From: Capsicum annuum
Lineage: Eukaryota; Streptophyta; Magnoliopsida; Solanales; Solanaceae
Length of the DNA stretch: 64,000 nucleotides
Direction: 5' to 3'
Assembly (NCBI RefSeq): GCF_002878395.1
Contig: NW_025860786.1
Span: forward strand, 284,498 to 348,497
The translations under genes and the position numbers were made by a program. Below are positions 33,851 to 45,803 of the stretch, in pieces (positions within the stretch are counted from its first letter, which is position 1; each line of letters opens with the position of its first letter). The notes below the pieces were generated by a model. It saw only the letters and a list, made by a program, of their open reading frames with translations, searched no databases and was not told the DNA's origin.

Positions 33851-34600
33851 CAGTCACAAGCGATAGAATAGTAAAGTAACTATGAGGTGCTAGAAAAATA
33901 AAGGTAGTGCAGGAAGGTAAGAAAACATGATTATTACTGGAAATCCAAGAAGGAAAAAACCATGGCTTGCCCTCACAAGCCCCAAACAGTCCACTATAAC
34001 CAACCTTTTTATTATAGACTCCAGTACGAAACTTACTCTATATTTTCTTCTCTTGTAACAACTCTATTATTATTTCATCATGGAAACTATACAAAGGATA
34101 CTCTTCAATGATTAACTCTAATTGGTAACAATCACAACAAACTCTCCTCAAGCACTCTCTACAAAAAGAGAAAAACATTACTCTTATAGCTTAGTAGTTT
34201 TGTTAAAAATCAAAGCTCACTAAATAATAATTTCTATTTAATATCTCATAAATAGCTAAGAACTTGAGCAATATTGAAATGGGGTTTTACGTCCTCTTTT
34301 TTCATGCTTTTGAATTTACATAAACAATTTGATAAAGAGGTTTCTCTTTTCCTTTATAGCTGAGTGATGTTTACGACTAAAAAATCATTGGACCAGCTAT
34401 CCAAGTAAGTACAAAATAGCACCTGTAAGTTTGTTACTCAAGAGGACAACACTATACAGATACCATGTGCCAGCTGTACCGCATGTTTTACCTCCAGGGA
34501 CCTAGTCCCTTGCAGTTTTGCTACTCAGCATCAAAACTACATATAGTAGATATCTTTAGTTGGTAATGATCCTATGATGTTAGAAAACTCTTTATTTGAT
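33820..34600 (-). repeat. Copia leader/LTR-like region with GGGACC-GTCCC words
   Basis: Upstream of the gag remnant on the minus strand. Contains GGGACCAAGTCCC (33831-33843) and GGGACCTAGTCCC (34497-34509), and a third related word lies at 32088. No TG...CA boundary could be fixed. By position it is the 5' UTR or LTR of the copia remnant. Confidence 0.4.
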
Positions 34601-35330
34601 AAAATTATTATTGTTGATGCTAGAATATGTAGAATTTATATGGTACAAAAGATAGAAAACCCTAAACATAGGAAAGATGATATAATTAAAATTAATGTGT
34701 AAACTTATTATAAATAGACAACTAAAAAATTAAAATAAAGAAGAAAGATTAGCTTGTGGACTTGCAGTAATTCAACAAAGAGATTGAGATCGGTTATGGT
34801 TTTTATATAGAAAAAAGCATTTCTTGACTCTATACTTATATGTAAATTAGGTATTTGTAATTGCCTTCGGTCGCTAATTGTGATTTTTGGAAAAATTATA
34901 CGAACATTGATATTGATGATGTTGTGCAATGATATTTATATCACATTGATGATGATATTCAGATAAGAAGGATTTGATACGTACATTATGCATACATTCA
35001 TTCATCATATGAATTTAAATGTACACTTATACATATATGTTTAGATAAACATTTGTGAAGAATTTAATTAAGTGTAGACTCTGTGATGGTGTACTTGTAT
35101 TCTTGCTGATGTGAACTGCCATATGGTTGATTGTGATTTATTATAAATTTTGTCTTGATTGATGTTAAATATATTTAGTTTTCTTATTTGTATAATGTTG
35201 AGTTAGGTCTGCCTATAATACCTACAGGTACTTGTTGTTGTACTGATGATACTTCCGCTCTTCTTTTTATTGAGTGTAGCACATGTTCTAGTATTTGAGA
35301 TAAGACCTTGACTTTAGCTAACATTTGAAG
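34600..35330 (+). other. Unassigned stretch ending in an LTR-like fragment
   Basis: 34600-35090 shows nothing recognisable. 35190-35330 (TATAATACCTACAGGTACTTG, ACTTCCGCTCTTC) weakly resembles the TACCTGTGATTTTGGTA/TACTTCTGTACC part of LTR C near 12315-12360, suggesting an LTR fragment of that superfamily just before the Tat pol remnant. Confidence 0.3.
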
Positions 35331-35334
35331 ACGT

Positions 35335-36858
35335 TTAGTCAATGGTGAGCACCCTAATCGAGAAAATCCTTGAGATATTTGATTGCAAAGAAGGATGCTA
35401 AGCCAAGGTTGATCAAACGGGTACTACTTCTTCAAGATTTGACTTTGAAGTAAAAGATCAAAAAGGATGCAAGAATCAGGTTGCAGACTACCTGTACAGA
35501 CTTGAGGAAGATTAAATTGGCATGAATGAATTTGAAATTGATGACACATTTTTGGATGAGAAGATCTTGGTTGTTGTGATTAAAAGAGTATTTGGTATGC
35601 CGACTTTGCAAATTATGTGGTAAGTGAAATTGTTCCTGAGAATTTTTCTTTTCAACAAAGAAAGAATTTTCTTCATAATGTTCCACACTACTTCTAGGAT
35701 AAGCCATATTTGTTTCGGCGTTGTGTGTATAACATTATAAGGAGGTGTATTCAAGAAGGGGACATGCTAAGTATCCTATAAGCTAGTTGTGCTTCCCCGG
35801 TTTGGGGTCACCATGCAGGTGACTGAACTACGAGGAAAGTTTTATAGAGCAGTTATTATTGGCCGACCTTATTCAATGAAGCATGTAAATTTTTCCAAAG
35901 ATGTGACTAATGCCAGTGACAAGGTTCAATCTCAATGCACCATGAGATTCCTATGATAAAGATACTAGAAGTATAGTTGTTTGATGTATAGGGCATTGAT
36001 TTTATAGGGCCCTTTATTAGCTCATATGGGATGAAGCACATTCTAATTGTCTTTGATTATGTATCTAGATTGGTTGAGACCGTTGCCTTAGCCGATAATG
36101 AAAGGAAGAGAGTTGTTGCATTCCTTAAAAGAAATATCTTCTCTTGCTTTAGGGTGCCACGCACCATCATATGTGATGGTGGATCACATTTTTGTAACCG
36201 AGTATTTAGAGCTCCCTTGGCGAAGTATGGTGTCGAGAAACATAAGATGGAAACTCCATACAACCCATATACTAGTGGGCAAGTGGAGATTTCAAATTGA
36301 GGGATTAAATCTATTCTTGCCAAAATAGTGAATGCGAGTAGATAAGATTGGTTTTAGAAGATGGATGATGCCTTGTGGGCATACAAAATAGCTTTCATGA
36401 CACCTATTGGCATGTCACCATACTAATTATTTTATGGAAAGACATGTTATTTTCCAATTTAAGGCATTCAAGAGACTTAATTCAGATTAGAATGAGGATG
36501 CTAGTTGAGATTGGGATTGCTGAATGAGATGGATGAGTTCTATCTCGGTGCATATGAAAGTGAAAAAATATACAAATAAAAGATGAAAAAGTACCATGAC
36601 CAGAGTATCGCAAAGTGAAACTTTCAGAAATCCAACTGGATACTCCTTCTTAACTCCAAATTGAAGCTTAATCCAGGTAAGCTTAAATCGAAATGGTCGG
36701 GCATATTCAAAGTTAATCAAGTCTACTCATCTGGTGTAGTTGAAGATGAAAATGAGGACGGGTGTCTCTTCCAGGTTAACGGGCAACGAGTGAAGTTTTA
36801 TATTGGTCCAATGAACTCAATAATATGCATAGCTACCATCTATCTCGATGAAGTATGA
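35335..36858 (+). pseudogene. Tat/Ogre pol remnant: RNase H tail and integrase
   Basis: Starts in the RNase H tail (AKKDAKPRLI, NQVADYLYRLEED) and continues into the integrase N-terminus (SFQQRKKFLHNVPHY near 35665 and a GGHHAGD-like remnant). The catalytic triad is visible: D in GIDFIGPF (35998-36000), D in IICDGGSHF and E in SGQVEISN near 36285. Open stretch 36031-36300 encodes most of the core. The C-terminal part has PGKLKSKWSGIFKVNQVYSS and VNGQRVKFYIGP, ending IYLDEV at 36858. Stops include V-stop-GIDF at 35989, where Trp is expected. Wording is Athila/Tat-lineage, distinct from the Tekay copies. Confidence 0.87.
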
Positions 36859-36920
36859 GTAATCGAGATCACTGAGTCGTGCAATGATAATAAATTAGGT
36901 GCGTATGAGAGGCAACACAC
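36859..36920 (+). promoter_or_regulatory. Post-pol Tat motif, degraded hairpin
   Basis: After the pol stop, GTCGTGCAATGATAATAAA and TATGAGAGGCAACACAC align with 17577-17613. The TTGGG/CCCAA stem is degraded here while AGGCAA is kept. Confidence 0.5.
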
Positions 36921-37019
36921 AAAGTGTTATTTTAACTATAGTTAGAATTTATTCATTGTTTTTGTGTAATTTGATGTGTTGGTAAAGTCTGTAGGACTGA
37001 GAATGTAGAAAGAATAGTT

Positions 37020-38250
37020 CAACCGTTGATGAAGGTGCGACAAGAAGACTAATGAACCATCAAGGACACGACGGACCATCACTAGAACTGTCAAAGTCAT
37101 GAACAAAAATTGACATTTTGGATAAGGCTAGATGGTCAAGCTGGCAGACCATCGTTGGTCCGATAGACCGTCAGTCCCTCCATCAACTAGATGTTAAAAC
37201 TCAAGGATACGAGAACAGAGAGATGAACAGGTCGACAGACTATTACAACAGTGATGCACCATCGCATCAGCCATCGTAACAAGGCATGATTTATATATTT
37301 TCGTAAGCAACGATGGTCAACCTGGCAGACCATCGGACACCTAATGGACCGTTGGACACCAAATAGATGTTAGGTCAATCATCAACTTAACCCTAGTTAC
37401 GAATCAGGTCGGGTTCCTTTTAAGATATTTAAATTGCCTGTATCTGATCTAAATATTTTTAAACTCATAAGAAGAGGTGGTTACATACTTTTCTAACTAT
37501 TCAAGTCCTAAAATTGTTTAATTTTCTCTGTATTCAAAGTATATGGGGTCAGTTATTCACTTTCAGAACACTCCTTCTTTATTTTCCATCCAATTTAACA
37601 ACATTATCCTTCCTTCTTATCGTTACAACAAAAGTTATCAATCACTGATAAAGGCTTTAAGTTTTCTTTACTTTAGAATTTACAAGTAAAAAGAGTGAAG
37701 TTCCTGCACCATCAAGGTATGATTACCACTTTATTCATCTTTTTTAAATTGAAAAACATAGAGAAAGTAAGTTTGTGGTTGTTAAAGAAAATTCTCTGTT
37801 GATTTTACTTTATTTGGATTATAATTTCAAAGTCAAAATCTACTATGCATTGTTTTGGGTGAAGTCGGAGTAACCCATCTATTGAAATTGAGAAAAAGTG
37901 GTGATTAACCATTAAGTTCATGTCAATTTTTGTTTTGAAAAATCAGATTGTACACCAGGTGTTTGATAAAATATCAAAGTGAAGTCTGAAACTGAAAAGG
38001 GTTGTTGACCGTCACATTGGCGAATCGTCAAACCTACTTTAGACCGTCAGGGGGACCGTCACAAAAATGCCAAAGTTTATGTTCACTGGATAAGATACGA
38101 TGGATGACTTGGCATACCTTCAGTAACCTTACAGACCATTATGTCAAGTAACACAAGTCCTTAAGATACAGTATTTACTGGGTAAGGCCTGACGGTTAGT
38201 CCAGCAGACCATTACTGTCTCGATGGACCGTCAGACCTTTCGCCAAGCCT
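37020..38250 (+). promoter_or_regulatory. Tat D array region between pol and accessory ORF
   Basis: Two clusters of GACGGACCGTC-related words (37020-37380, e.g. CACGACGGACCATCACT, TGGACCGTTGGACACC; and 37990-38245, e.g. TAGACCGTCAGGGGGACC, CGATGGACCGTCAGACC). The first is followed by a weak TATA-like GATATTTAAA (about 37424). The region is either an internal promoter for the accessory ORF or an LTR shared by adjacent Tat copies; no TG...CA termini were found. Confidence 0.5.
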
Positions 38251-38329
38251 CATTTTTTACCATTTTTGATCTTTCTTAAGTTCAAAATAATTCTTTGTCC
38301 TTTTTTCGGGCAATATGGAAAGAAAGCTC

Positions 38330-40110
38330 CCTTTAAATAGAGGTGGTGGTAGAGCATGAGGAACAGGCAAGCCGGCCAGGTGCAAGGAGGGACCTTCCTT
38401 CAATTCTTGACAATGGGATAGGGCAATCCCTCTACTTTCCCAGTATGAAGAGAAGAGTGGGAGAATTTCTAGTTGTACTAGTTCGATCCCAAATGAGGAA
38501 GGGGTCAACACATCTAACCCCAACCCTATTTAGGAAGAAACTGGCCATGTTGAGATAGAAACTTAGGAGAAAACTATTGTTAAGAGAAAAGACCCTCAAA
38601 TGAGGGAGGCACTCAGGTGGTAAATTGAGGGATTAAAGGACAAATTCCTTGATGGACTGAATCGACAATGAGTAGGCCAATCAAAAGGCTAATCTTAGAA
38701 GATTACCAAATAGTGACAAGTGAGTTGTACGAATATCCAAAGCAGGAGCCGCGGTTCAATAAGTATATGTTGTCCTGGATAAGTAATCATCTTGGTTCAT
38801 ATCAACTGAATCTGGTGAGGGAATTTTTTGCCAACTATTTAGCACTAATATAGATAGATTGTCCCAAAGTCAAAAAGATCTTAGACTTGTCAAACAGAGA
38901 ATAAGTCTCGGTAAGAGGAGTTAATATTGATATATCAGCTCGAACAATCAATAGGATATTTTTTAGGCCCGACTACGAGGCACTGGCTGTTGTTCTTGAT
39001 CTTGAGTATTATCTTACTTTGGCATCGACTCAATGGACATGGTTGTCTGGTCTACTGACTGATGGTGTCAACCATGCTTGGGAAACCAACCCACGAGAAC
39101 ACATTGCTAAGTCCTCTCTAAGCTTCTGAGCTATGTTCACGTGGGACATCATTCAATTAAAGTTGATGCAAATTAGAGGTAATTCCTATTTGGATAGTAA
39201 AATTTTGGCCAAATCATTTCTAATGAAATGTTCATTAGGGCACACAAAGTAAAAAGCGCACTATAATTCCTTAGTGTAATCATGGAGCTACACAGGCAGG
39301 CTAATGTACCTCTAATTTAAGAAGTTGATAACGCAGTTTAGGCTATACAAAGGCAAGACATTGAGAAATTAAAAGAGGACTCAAAGTTTGAGATGTGGGT
39401 CACCAAACCTCTAGCTTACCAGACACAGTTAGTGCCAACCCCTGATAATTTTGAAATTCCCTCAGGTATACCCTTGCCTATCAGTACTTATGTGCCACCT
39501 AAATATATATCAGCTGGTACATCTACAGGATTAGAGTCTATGCAACCAATGGGTGGGACATATTTTTTGGAGTATATGTTGATACAGGATAATTTTACCA
39601 AATAAGTTAAGATGTAAAAGAAGTTCAAGAATCATCTAGACACATGAGCTTCATAATTCAAGCCTTTTATTGATCAAATTATGGCTGAGGCAATCCGTCC
39701 ATTTCAAAACATTCAAATCAAGGTGGACCATATGCAAGTAACAATTAACAAAATCATGGATGTAATGTCCATTCTAGACCTTACTAAGTTCATAGCAGGA
39801 TTAAAACAATGAAAGAAAAACATACAAGAGTTGAAGAGAAAGGAAGCACAACAACCCATCTTTGACCCGGATCTAGTGATAAGCAATAAAGATGAACGTA
39901 TTTTTGAATTGATAGGGAAGCCATTGAAAGACAAAGTCAAGAAGGTAGATGATAGTGCAGGTAAAAGTAAAGATAGAAAAGTTAACAGAAGATGAAGGCT
40001 AGAAGAAATAACATCGAAAGAGAAAGAATATTATGATATGAGAAAAGATACAAAAATATTGTGCAAAGATAAAAAGAAAAGAAGAAAGAAGCAAAATATT
40101 AAACTGCAGG
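38330..40110 (+). pseudogene. Tat/Ogre accessory ORF remnant 2 (plant transposon protein type)
   Basis: Second, better-preserved copy of the accessory protein; function unknown. In order: a charged N-terminus; SWISNHLGSYQLNLVREFFA (38770-38830), the signature of this family; VRGVNIDISARTINRIFF (about 38915-38965); DIIQLKLMQIRGNSY-like (about 39145). Then IISNEMFIRAHKV (about 39211, other frame), FPCLVMELCRQANVP-like with local changes (about 39270-39315), and IRPFQNIQIKVDHMQVTIN (about 39695-39750), which looks helical. A Lys/Glu-rich tail runs to about 40100. Several stops and frame changes. Remnant 1 is at 18220-20640. Confidence 0.75.
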
Positions 40111-41880
40111 ATTTTCTACCAATTGTTGCCCAGTAAGGGGGCCTAGTTCATACCCCGCTCAAGATGTGATACCTTCAATTTTGGAGAAAGAAATTATGAG
40201 TACCCCTACCACCATAGGGGTCAACGTTATTAAAGGTGAGTCCACAAGATCCTTGCCATATTTGACTAATGCCTCATCTAAATAAGAGGCTTGGCAAGTA
40301 TTACACTCCTTTGTACTATCTTTATTGCATTGGGGGCAACACATTTATTTTATGTGAGGTGGGTGTACTTGTACCATGGGGGTTTTTATTGCCTGTGTTT
40401 TTTACCTCCCGTGTGCTATCTAGTAGAATCGACATGTCTAGGATTGCATTTTCTTTTCTTAGGTGTGATGTAACTATCCATTTGTTAATGTTTATTTATG
40501 AAGTGTCTTTTATTTATGCACGTTCTTGTATATATGGATGACAAATGATTTTGGGATAAGGCTATGAGCATATTTGTATAAGTATTTTCTTTAGTCATTT
40601 AGCATATGTTGAACAACCTTTGGTGATTCTATGATTTCCATTAGGATTCAAGGTGAGCATGACTATATGATGTGAATAATCCTAGAAGTTAGTTGAATAA
40701 TTATAACTCATGTGATTGTGTGAGGGGGAATTTGTTTTAGTTATTGCATGATTATACACCTAGAACTTTCCTAGTTTATTAATATTTTTATGAGGGTGAT
40801 TCAATAAGATATGATAGCAGACCCCTTTTGACCTTCAATCCACTTAGCCTAAATAATTGACCCACCAAAAAGATTTTACCATTTTTGAACCCTTTTTGAA
40901 TTTATGTTTGTTTTTCTTCATTCGCAATAACTCTCAATTAACTCTCTTTAGGTTGTTGACACTAGACTTTGGCCCTGGTCCAACATTAGACATTTTGCAC
41001 CTTAAATTAGGCAAAACAACGAAGTTGACCATGGCTACTATCAAGATATTAGTAGTTTAAGGAAAAGGTAATTTAGAGCTAAAAGAAAGCATTTGGCCCT
41101 GATTTGTCTAAGATATTATGAACCTCTACTGTCTGCATTATCATAAGTCGAGGGTGGCTGATGCTACTAAAAAAATAGGGTGTTGTGGCCAAGTATGAAT
41201 GAATGATAGAATTGCAAGTGAGCTGGTAAAGTAGTAGCCTTTGTTAGTAGAATTCAAGGGCAAAGAGAGTTAAGTCTTAATGTTGAGTCAATTTTCCCAA
41301 AGTTGTCCTCACCTCACCCTACAGCCTCATTATAAGCCTAAAAAAACCTTCTTGATCTTTTTGAATCAACTATAAGGGAGATTAGATGACAAGGGCAAGC
41401 TAATAGGTATGTATGTTATGTTTGTAACTTCTTTGTTGAGTGTCAGGGACTTGATTTTTTTCCAAAAAATATAACGAGTGGTGGATTTCATTGACTGTGA
41501 AGGAAACTTGAGTTACACTTAGTTTTAATAATCTTTGTGGGATATTATATCCATGTTTGTGTGTATCTGCTGAATTATAAACAATGCCAGATATAGATCC
41601 TGATGTGCCGAGCTTTTATGAGTCAAATGGAAAGTGAGTAGTTGTGTGAAATCTAGTCTAGTAGTTGTGTACCTATCATTGTATTGTTCATGGATGGACT
41701 TTGGTGCTGAGTAGCTTAACGATAAATAATTATCTTAAGTTGAGGTTGTTGATGTTCTGACTTTTGATGGAACATTTTACATCTTTTTCAAATGATAATT
41801 ATATGTTTTCAAGAAACTGATATTGTATTTAATGCTGGATTTCAGTGTTTTTCGTTTAAGGAGTTAGCTGAAGGAAAGAA
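40110..41880 (+). other. Tat/Ogre 3' non-coding spacer
   Basis: CATTGGGGGCAAC (40328-40340) followed by GAGGTGGGTGTACTTGTACC corresponds to the CATTGAGGACAATG...GTGTGGGG motif that I recall from Athila/Tat 3' regions. A GACACTAGACTTTGGCCC...TTAGGCAAAAC block (40959-41020) matches E1 at 21296-21356. No gene; small ORFs here are incidental. Confidence 0.55.
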
Positions 41881-43190
41881 TTGAAAAAAAAGCAGAAATA
41901 GGCCACTGACGGTCAAACTAGCAGACCATTAATCAAGCGATGAACCGCCAGGGTGGTCATCATAGTACAATAGAAGAGAGAAAATAAGTGGTCTCTGTGA
42001 TGGTCTAAGTGGCGGGCTATCAACCATTTGACGGACCGCCAACTTAGCCATTAGGATGTAATAGAATATAACATCTTGGAGGATCAAGCAACGACCCATG
42101 TGATGGACTGCCAGACCAGCGACGGCCAACCAACATGAGCGTCAACTATTAAAAGAACCTGACATTTTTAGACCATCAGTGACGGTCCACGTGACGGACG
42201 TCAGGCCTCCGATGGACCGCCAGCCTGACCGTCAACCTGAACATGGCTTTTCTGAATTCTAATTTTAATTCCTCTAGGAATATATAAATACCCATTTTAG
42301 GTTTTATTTAGGTATCTTTTATCAAATTTCCATTTTCTGAAATGGATTGTAATGTAGTATTCTCTAAAATTCAAGCAAGAATTGTGGATCTAACCATTTT
42401 TATTCTCATTTCTACTAAAGATTAAAGAACAATTCTTTTGACTTTTGTAAGTAATTTATAAATTTTTTTATGAAGATCATAATGACTTTTTCTTGTTCTT
42501 CTATGGATATGTGTGGCTAAGCTCCCATAACTAGTGTTATGGGAGCCTTGAGTGAATAAATGATTGGGGTTTTGAAAATATTTTATTTCTATTGTTAAAT
42601 AATGTTGTATAAATCCTTCTTCATAATAATAACCTTTCTTGGTTACAAACTTGAAGAGTGAGACCAAGAACATCACTTGTTCGAATAGAAAACTTGGAAA
42701 AGAAGTGGTTTACATGGAATCTAAGGGATTTAACCTTTGGTTTCAGAGAATAGTTGAATAAATTAACTCATCTTTTAAGTTCGAGAGAATTGAAAGATAC
42801 TCTACGTACTTAGGTTGAGAGACAAATGGGTAAATTATAGGATTCAATAACTCCTACAATTGAAGTGATTAATTGAAAATTCAAAATAATTCACAACCCT
42901 AGCTACTTGAACATCTTGGTGACCACACCTCTAGTTTGTCTACTCTCATTGAATTAGTATTTGCAATAAGAATCACTGACTGGAACACATTCTATAACAA
43001 ATAGTAAGATACAATTTACAAATCAAAACCCCCATTTAACTCCAAACCATTGATCAACAATCTAGTAACAACTGCAATACATAGTGAACAAGTATTCCCT
43101 ACGGGATTTGACCCCAACCTTGTTGGGTTATATATTCGACAACGACCCCTTACTCTCTCATAAGGAAGGTGTTATTTATGCATATCATTT
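41880..43190 (+). repeat. Tat/Ogre LTR (approximate limits)
   Basis: GACGG/CCGTC array (41900-42240), TATA box TATATAAATA at 42281-42290, leader, and an LTR end-like block near 43098-43170 (CCTACGGGATTTGACCCC, TTCGACAACGACCCC, TAAGGAAGGTG). I recall that block as typical of Athila/Tat LTR ends. The start is not defined; the end is abutted by another LTR fragment. Confidence 0.65.
41900..42290 (+). promoter_or_regulatory. Tat LTR quasi-palindrome array plus TATA box
   Basis: Words such as CACTGACGGTCAAAC, TTGACGGACCGCCAAC, GTGACGGTCCACGTGACG and GATGGACCGCCAGCC fill about 340 bp directly before TATATAAATA. The core is the same as in the Tekay A/B LTRs although the lineages differ. Confidence 0.6.
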
Positions 43191-43194
43191 ACAA

Positions 43195-44310
43195 ATATCA
43201 GTTAATCTACATTCAGATGTTAATTGACAGTCATTCAATATTTAATCATCAGCTATTCTGTTTTTATAAATCAGTTAGTTAGTATTCAGATATCACCTAC
43301 TTAGTATATAGACATTAGTTATCCCTTTATTTAAGTTTCAATCATTCAGTCACACAAGCATCAGTTATTCAGTTAATTAGATTAGCCTAGTACATGTTAT
43401 GTTTTGTTTTGTATGTTCATTCCTTCATTCTCAGTATGTGGGTATATTTAGATCCTCGAGTTATATAAGTTTCTATCCCATAATTTCAAAGTCATAATTC
43501 ATATGCATCCCATAGTTTTCATCCTTAGTATAGTTTTACAACATGTTCAGATTTACATGAGATGTACATATAATATTTATGTTTTACCGCTTCCTAGCTT
43601 TAATTCTACTTATTGTACAAAATTAAATATTTAAGAAACTAAGTGTAGTGATTTACCATCTTATAAGATCATGTTCTTTACTCATGCTTTAAGATACTTC
43701 AACTTTAAGTTTATTTCATTCTCTTGGTAAGTCTACTTGAACTTTGCATGCATGTTTTAAGATTATATATGAAATAAGTTTTGGATAATGCATTAACCCC
43801 ACTTAAGTAGTAAATTACAAAGTACTGATCCACATATATGTCTATGTATTATGTTGTATCATAAAGTAGGTACCAGTTATGGCCTACACGTCATAATCCG
43901 ACAATTTGCATCTTCCACCCAATAGGTGATGAGCTCTCCTATTTTAGGGACTCTAGTTGGATATTGTTCATGTACTTTATTTTATTATTCATATCTATTG
44001 ATTAATGGTAATTGGAGGCATGTCCTAGCTATCTATATTCAGTATAGTAGAGGCTTCATTGATAGTCAACCAGAGTCCTGAAGATGTAAATTCTTGTGCT
44101 CTCTTCAGTTTTATAGGATTATAAACTTTATCATTATAATGTGTATTTAGATTATGTCATGATTATGTTTCTACACAATAAATTTAGCTATTACATATAT
44201 ATATATTCTAAATCAGTTTCTCAAGTATCATGCATGTTCTTGGGTTAGCTTGGGATCACTTGTGGTTCTAAGCATCATGTTACATTTTGGGGTAGTCTTT
44301 GTTCGTGACA
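43195..44310 (+). repeat. Tekay-like LTR 3' fragment
   Basis: Ends GGGTTAGCTTGGGATCACTT...GTTCGTGACA at 44310, nearly the same terminal segment as the F LTRs (47715-47790) and the inverted fragment at 21820. The 5' part is missing. It lies between a Tat LTR and Tat protease/RT, so it is probably a nested insertion remnant. Confidence 0.65.
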
Positions 44311-44439
44311 ATAGATCATTTGTGATTTAGGATCAAGCATTAATAGTATGACATTTTACAACTTTACAAAGTTAGGATTGGTTGATATAAAGCCCATATT
44401 TATGTGATTGCTAATGGTTGACTAGTTCATCAAACTTTT

Positions 44440-45803
44440 GTTGGTATTTCTTATGATTTTCTAGTCAAATTAAAGAAGTTAATTTTTCTGGTAGACTTTT
44501 TGAGCCTTGATTGTGAAATTGACTTTGAAATCCCAATCATCCTTAGTAAGAATTTATTTACTATCGGAAAGGTGTTAGTAGATGATGAACGTGGAGAGCT
44601 TATTTTTTGAGTGAAAAATAAAGAAGTCACTTTAATATGTGTGAATCTACAAAGTAACCAAATGAAATACAAGTAATTTTTTCTATTGATTTTATTGAAG
44701 AGTTCATTTACTTCACATTTGAGGGTGAAATTTGTGGTTAGCCTTTAGCTTTAGTATTACATATTATGATGCGGAACATATCGGTTATAATGATAAGGTA
44801 ATATCTTCCTTGTTCAATTTGAATACTTACGCTCAAAATCCCCCTAAGTTGCACCTTGATATGAAAAATAGGGAGAGTCCAACTGCTAAACCATCAATTA
44901 AATAGCCACATACCTTAGAGATCAAAGATCTACCCTTTTACCCTTCTTATATATATTTAGGTAATAAAAACATTTTACTTATTATGATTTGGTTTATTTA
45001 TGAGTCCAAGTGGTGATGTTAGCATTACAGTGATTCATAAAGGTCATCAAATGGATTGTTATCGACATTACTAGCATTCCCCCAGGATTTTAAAAAACAC
45101 AATAAAACATTGGAACCTGAATGTATCCCTAGCATCAAGAATAAAAGAAAATTGAATTCACCTAAAAAAGAAATGGTGAAAAAGAAATCATTAAGTGGAT
45201 TGATATGGGTGTTATGCGCACCATATATAATAGCAAATAGGTAAGACTAGTGTAATATGTACCCAAGAATATATGTATCGATATTTTTCTTAATGAAAAG
45301 AATAAATTTATCCTATTTAGTCTGTTTATAGGGTGGCATGTTTCCATGGATTATAGGAAGTGAACTAATGGAATGAGAAGGACAATTTCCCTATGACACT
45401 ATAGACCAAATTTTAAATCATTTAGTGGGAATGAGGTGGTATTTATTCCTCAATGGTTAGTCCAGCTGTAGTCAAATGTCTATCCAATGCTCCTTCTATA
45501 TTCCAACAATATGTATGGTCAATATTCTACGATATGGTAGTAGATACTGTTAACGTCATTATTGATGACTTCTTGAATTTGAGGGATACATTGGAAACAT
45601 GCTTGAAAAAACTTTAGAGTGTTACAATGGTGTGTTTAAACTAATCCAGTTCACAAATGGATACAATGTAACTTTTTGGTAAAGGAGGGCATAGTCCCAA
45701 AATTTTGAGTGATGGTCTCTTTGTGGATCAAGCAAAGGTTGAAGTGGTATCAATATTAGCCCCTCTTATATTCGTCAAAGGGGTATAGATGTTACTTTGA
45801 TAC
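44440..45803 (+). pseudogene. Tat/Ogre protease-RT remnant, copy 1 (interrupted by F1)
   Basis: FLSLDCEIDFEIPIILSKNL and IGKVLVDDERGELIF (44495-44610) are the Tat protease. The RT entry follows: SIKNKRKLNSPKKEMVKKK (about 45131-45190), DIFLNEKNKFIL and GWHVSMDYRK (about 45278-45363), NAPSIFQQYVW-like with VIIDDFLN (about 45490-45585) and VDQAKVEVVS (about 45725-45755). Relative to copy 2 it lacks 80 bp at 45483/45484. It stops exactly at the F1 LTR (45804), so F1 inserted into this RT. Confidence 0.82.

Noticed and set aside
45799..45803. GATAC before F1 (and F2) as a verified target-site duplication
   Set aside because: The right flank of F1 is truncated and that of F2 is outside the window, so the duplication cannot be confirmed.
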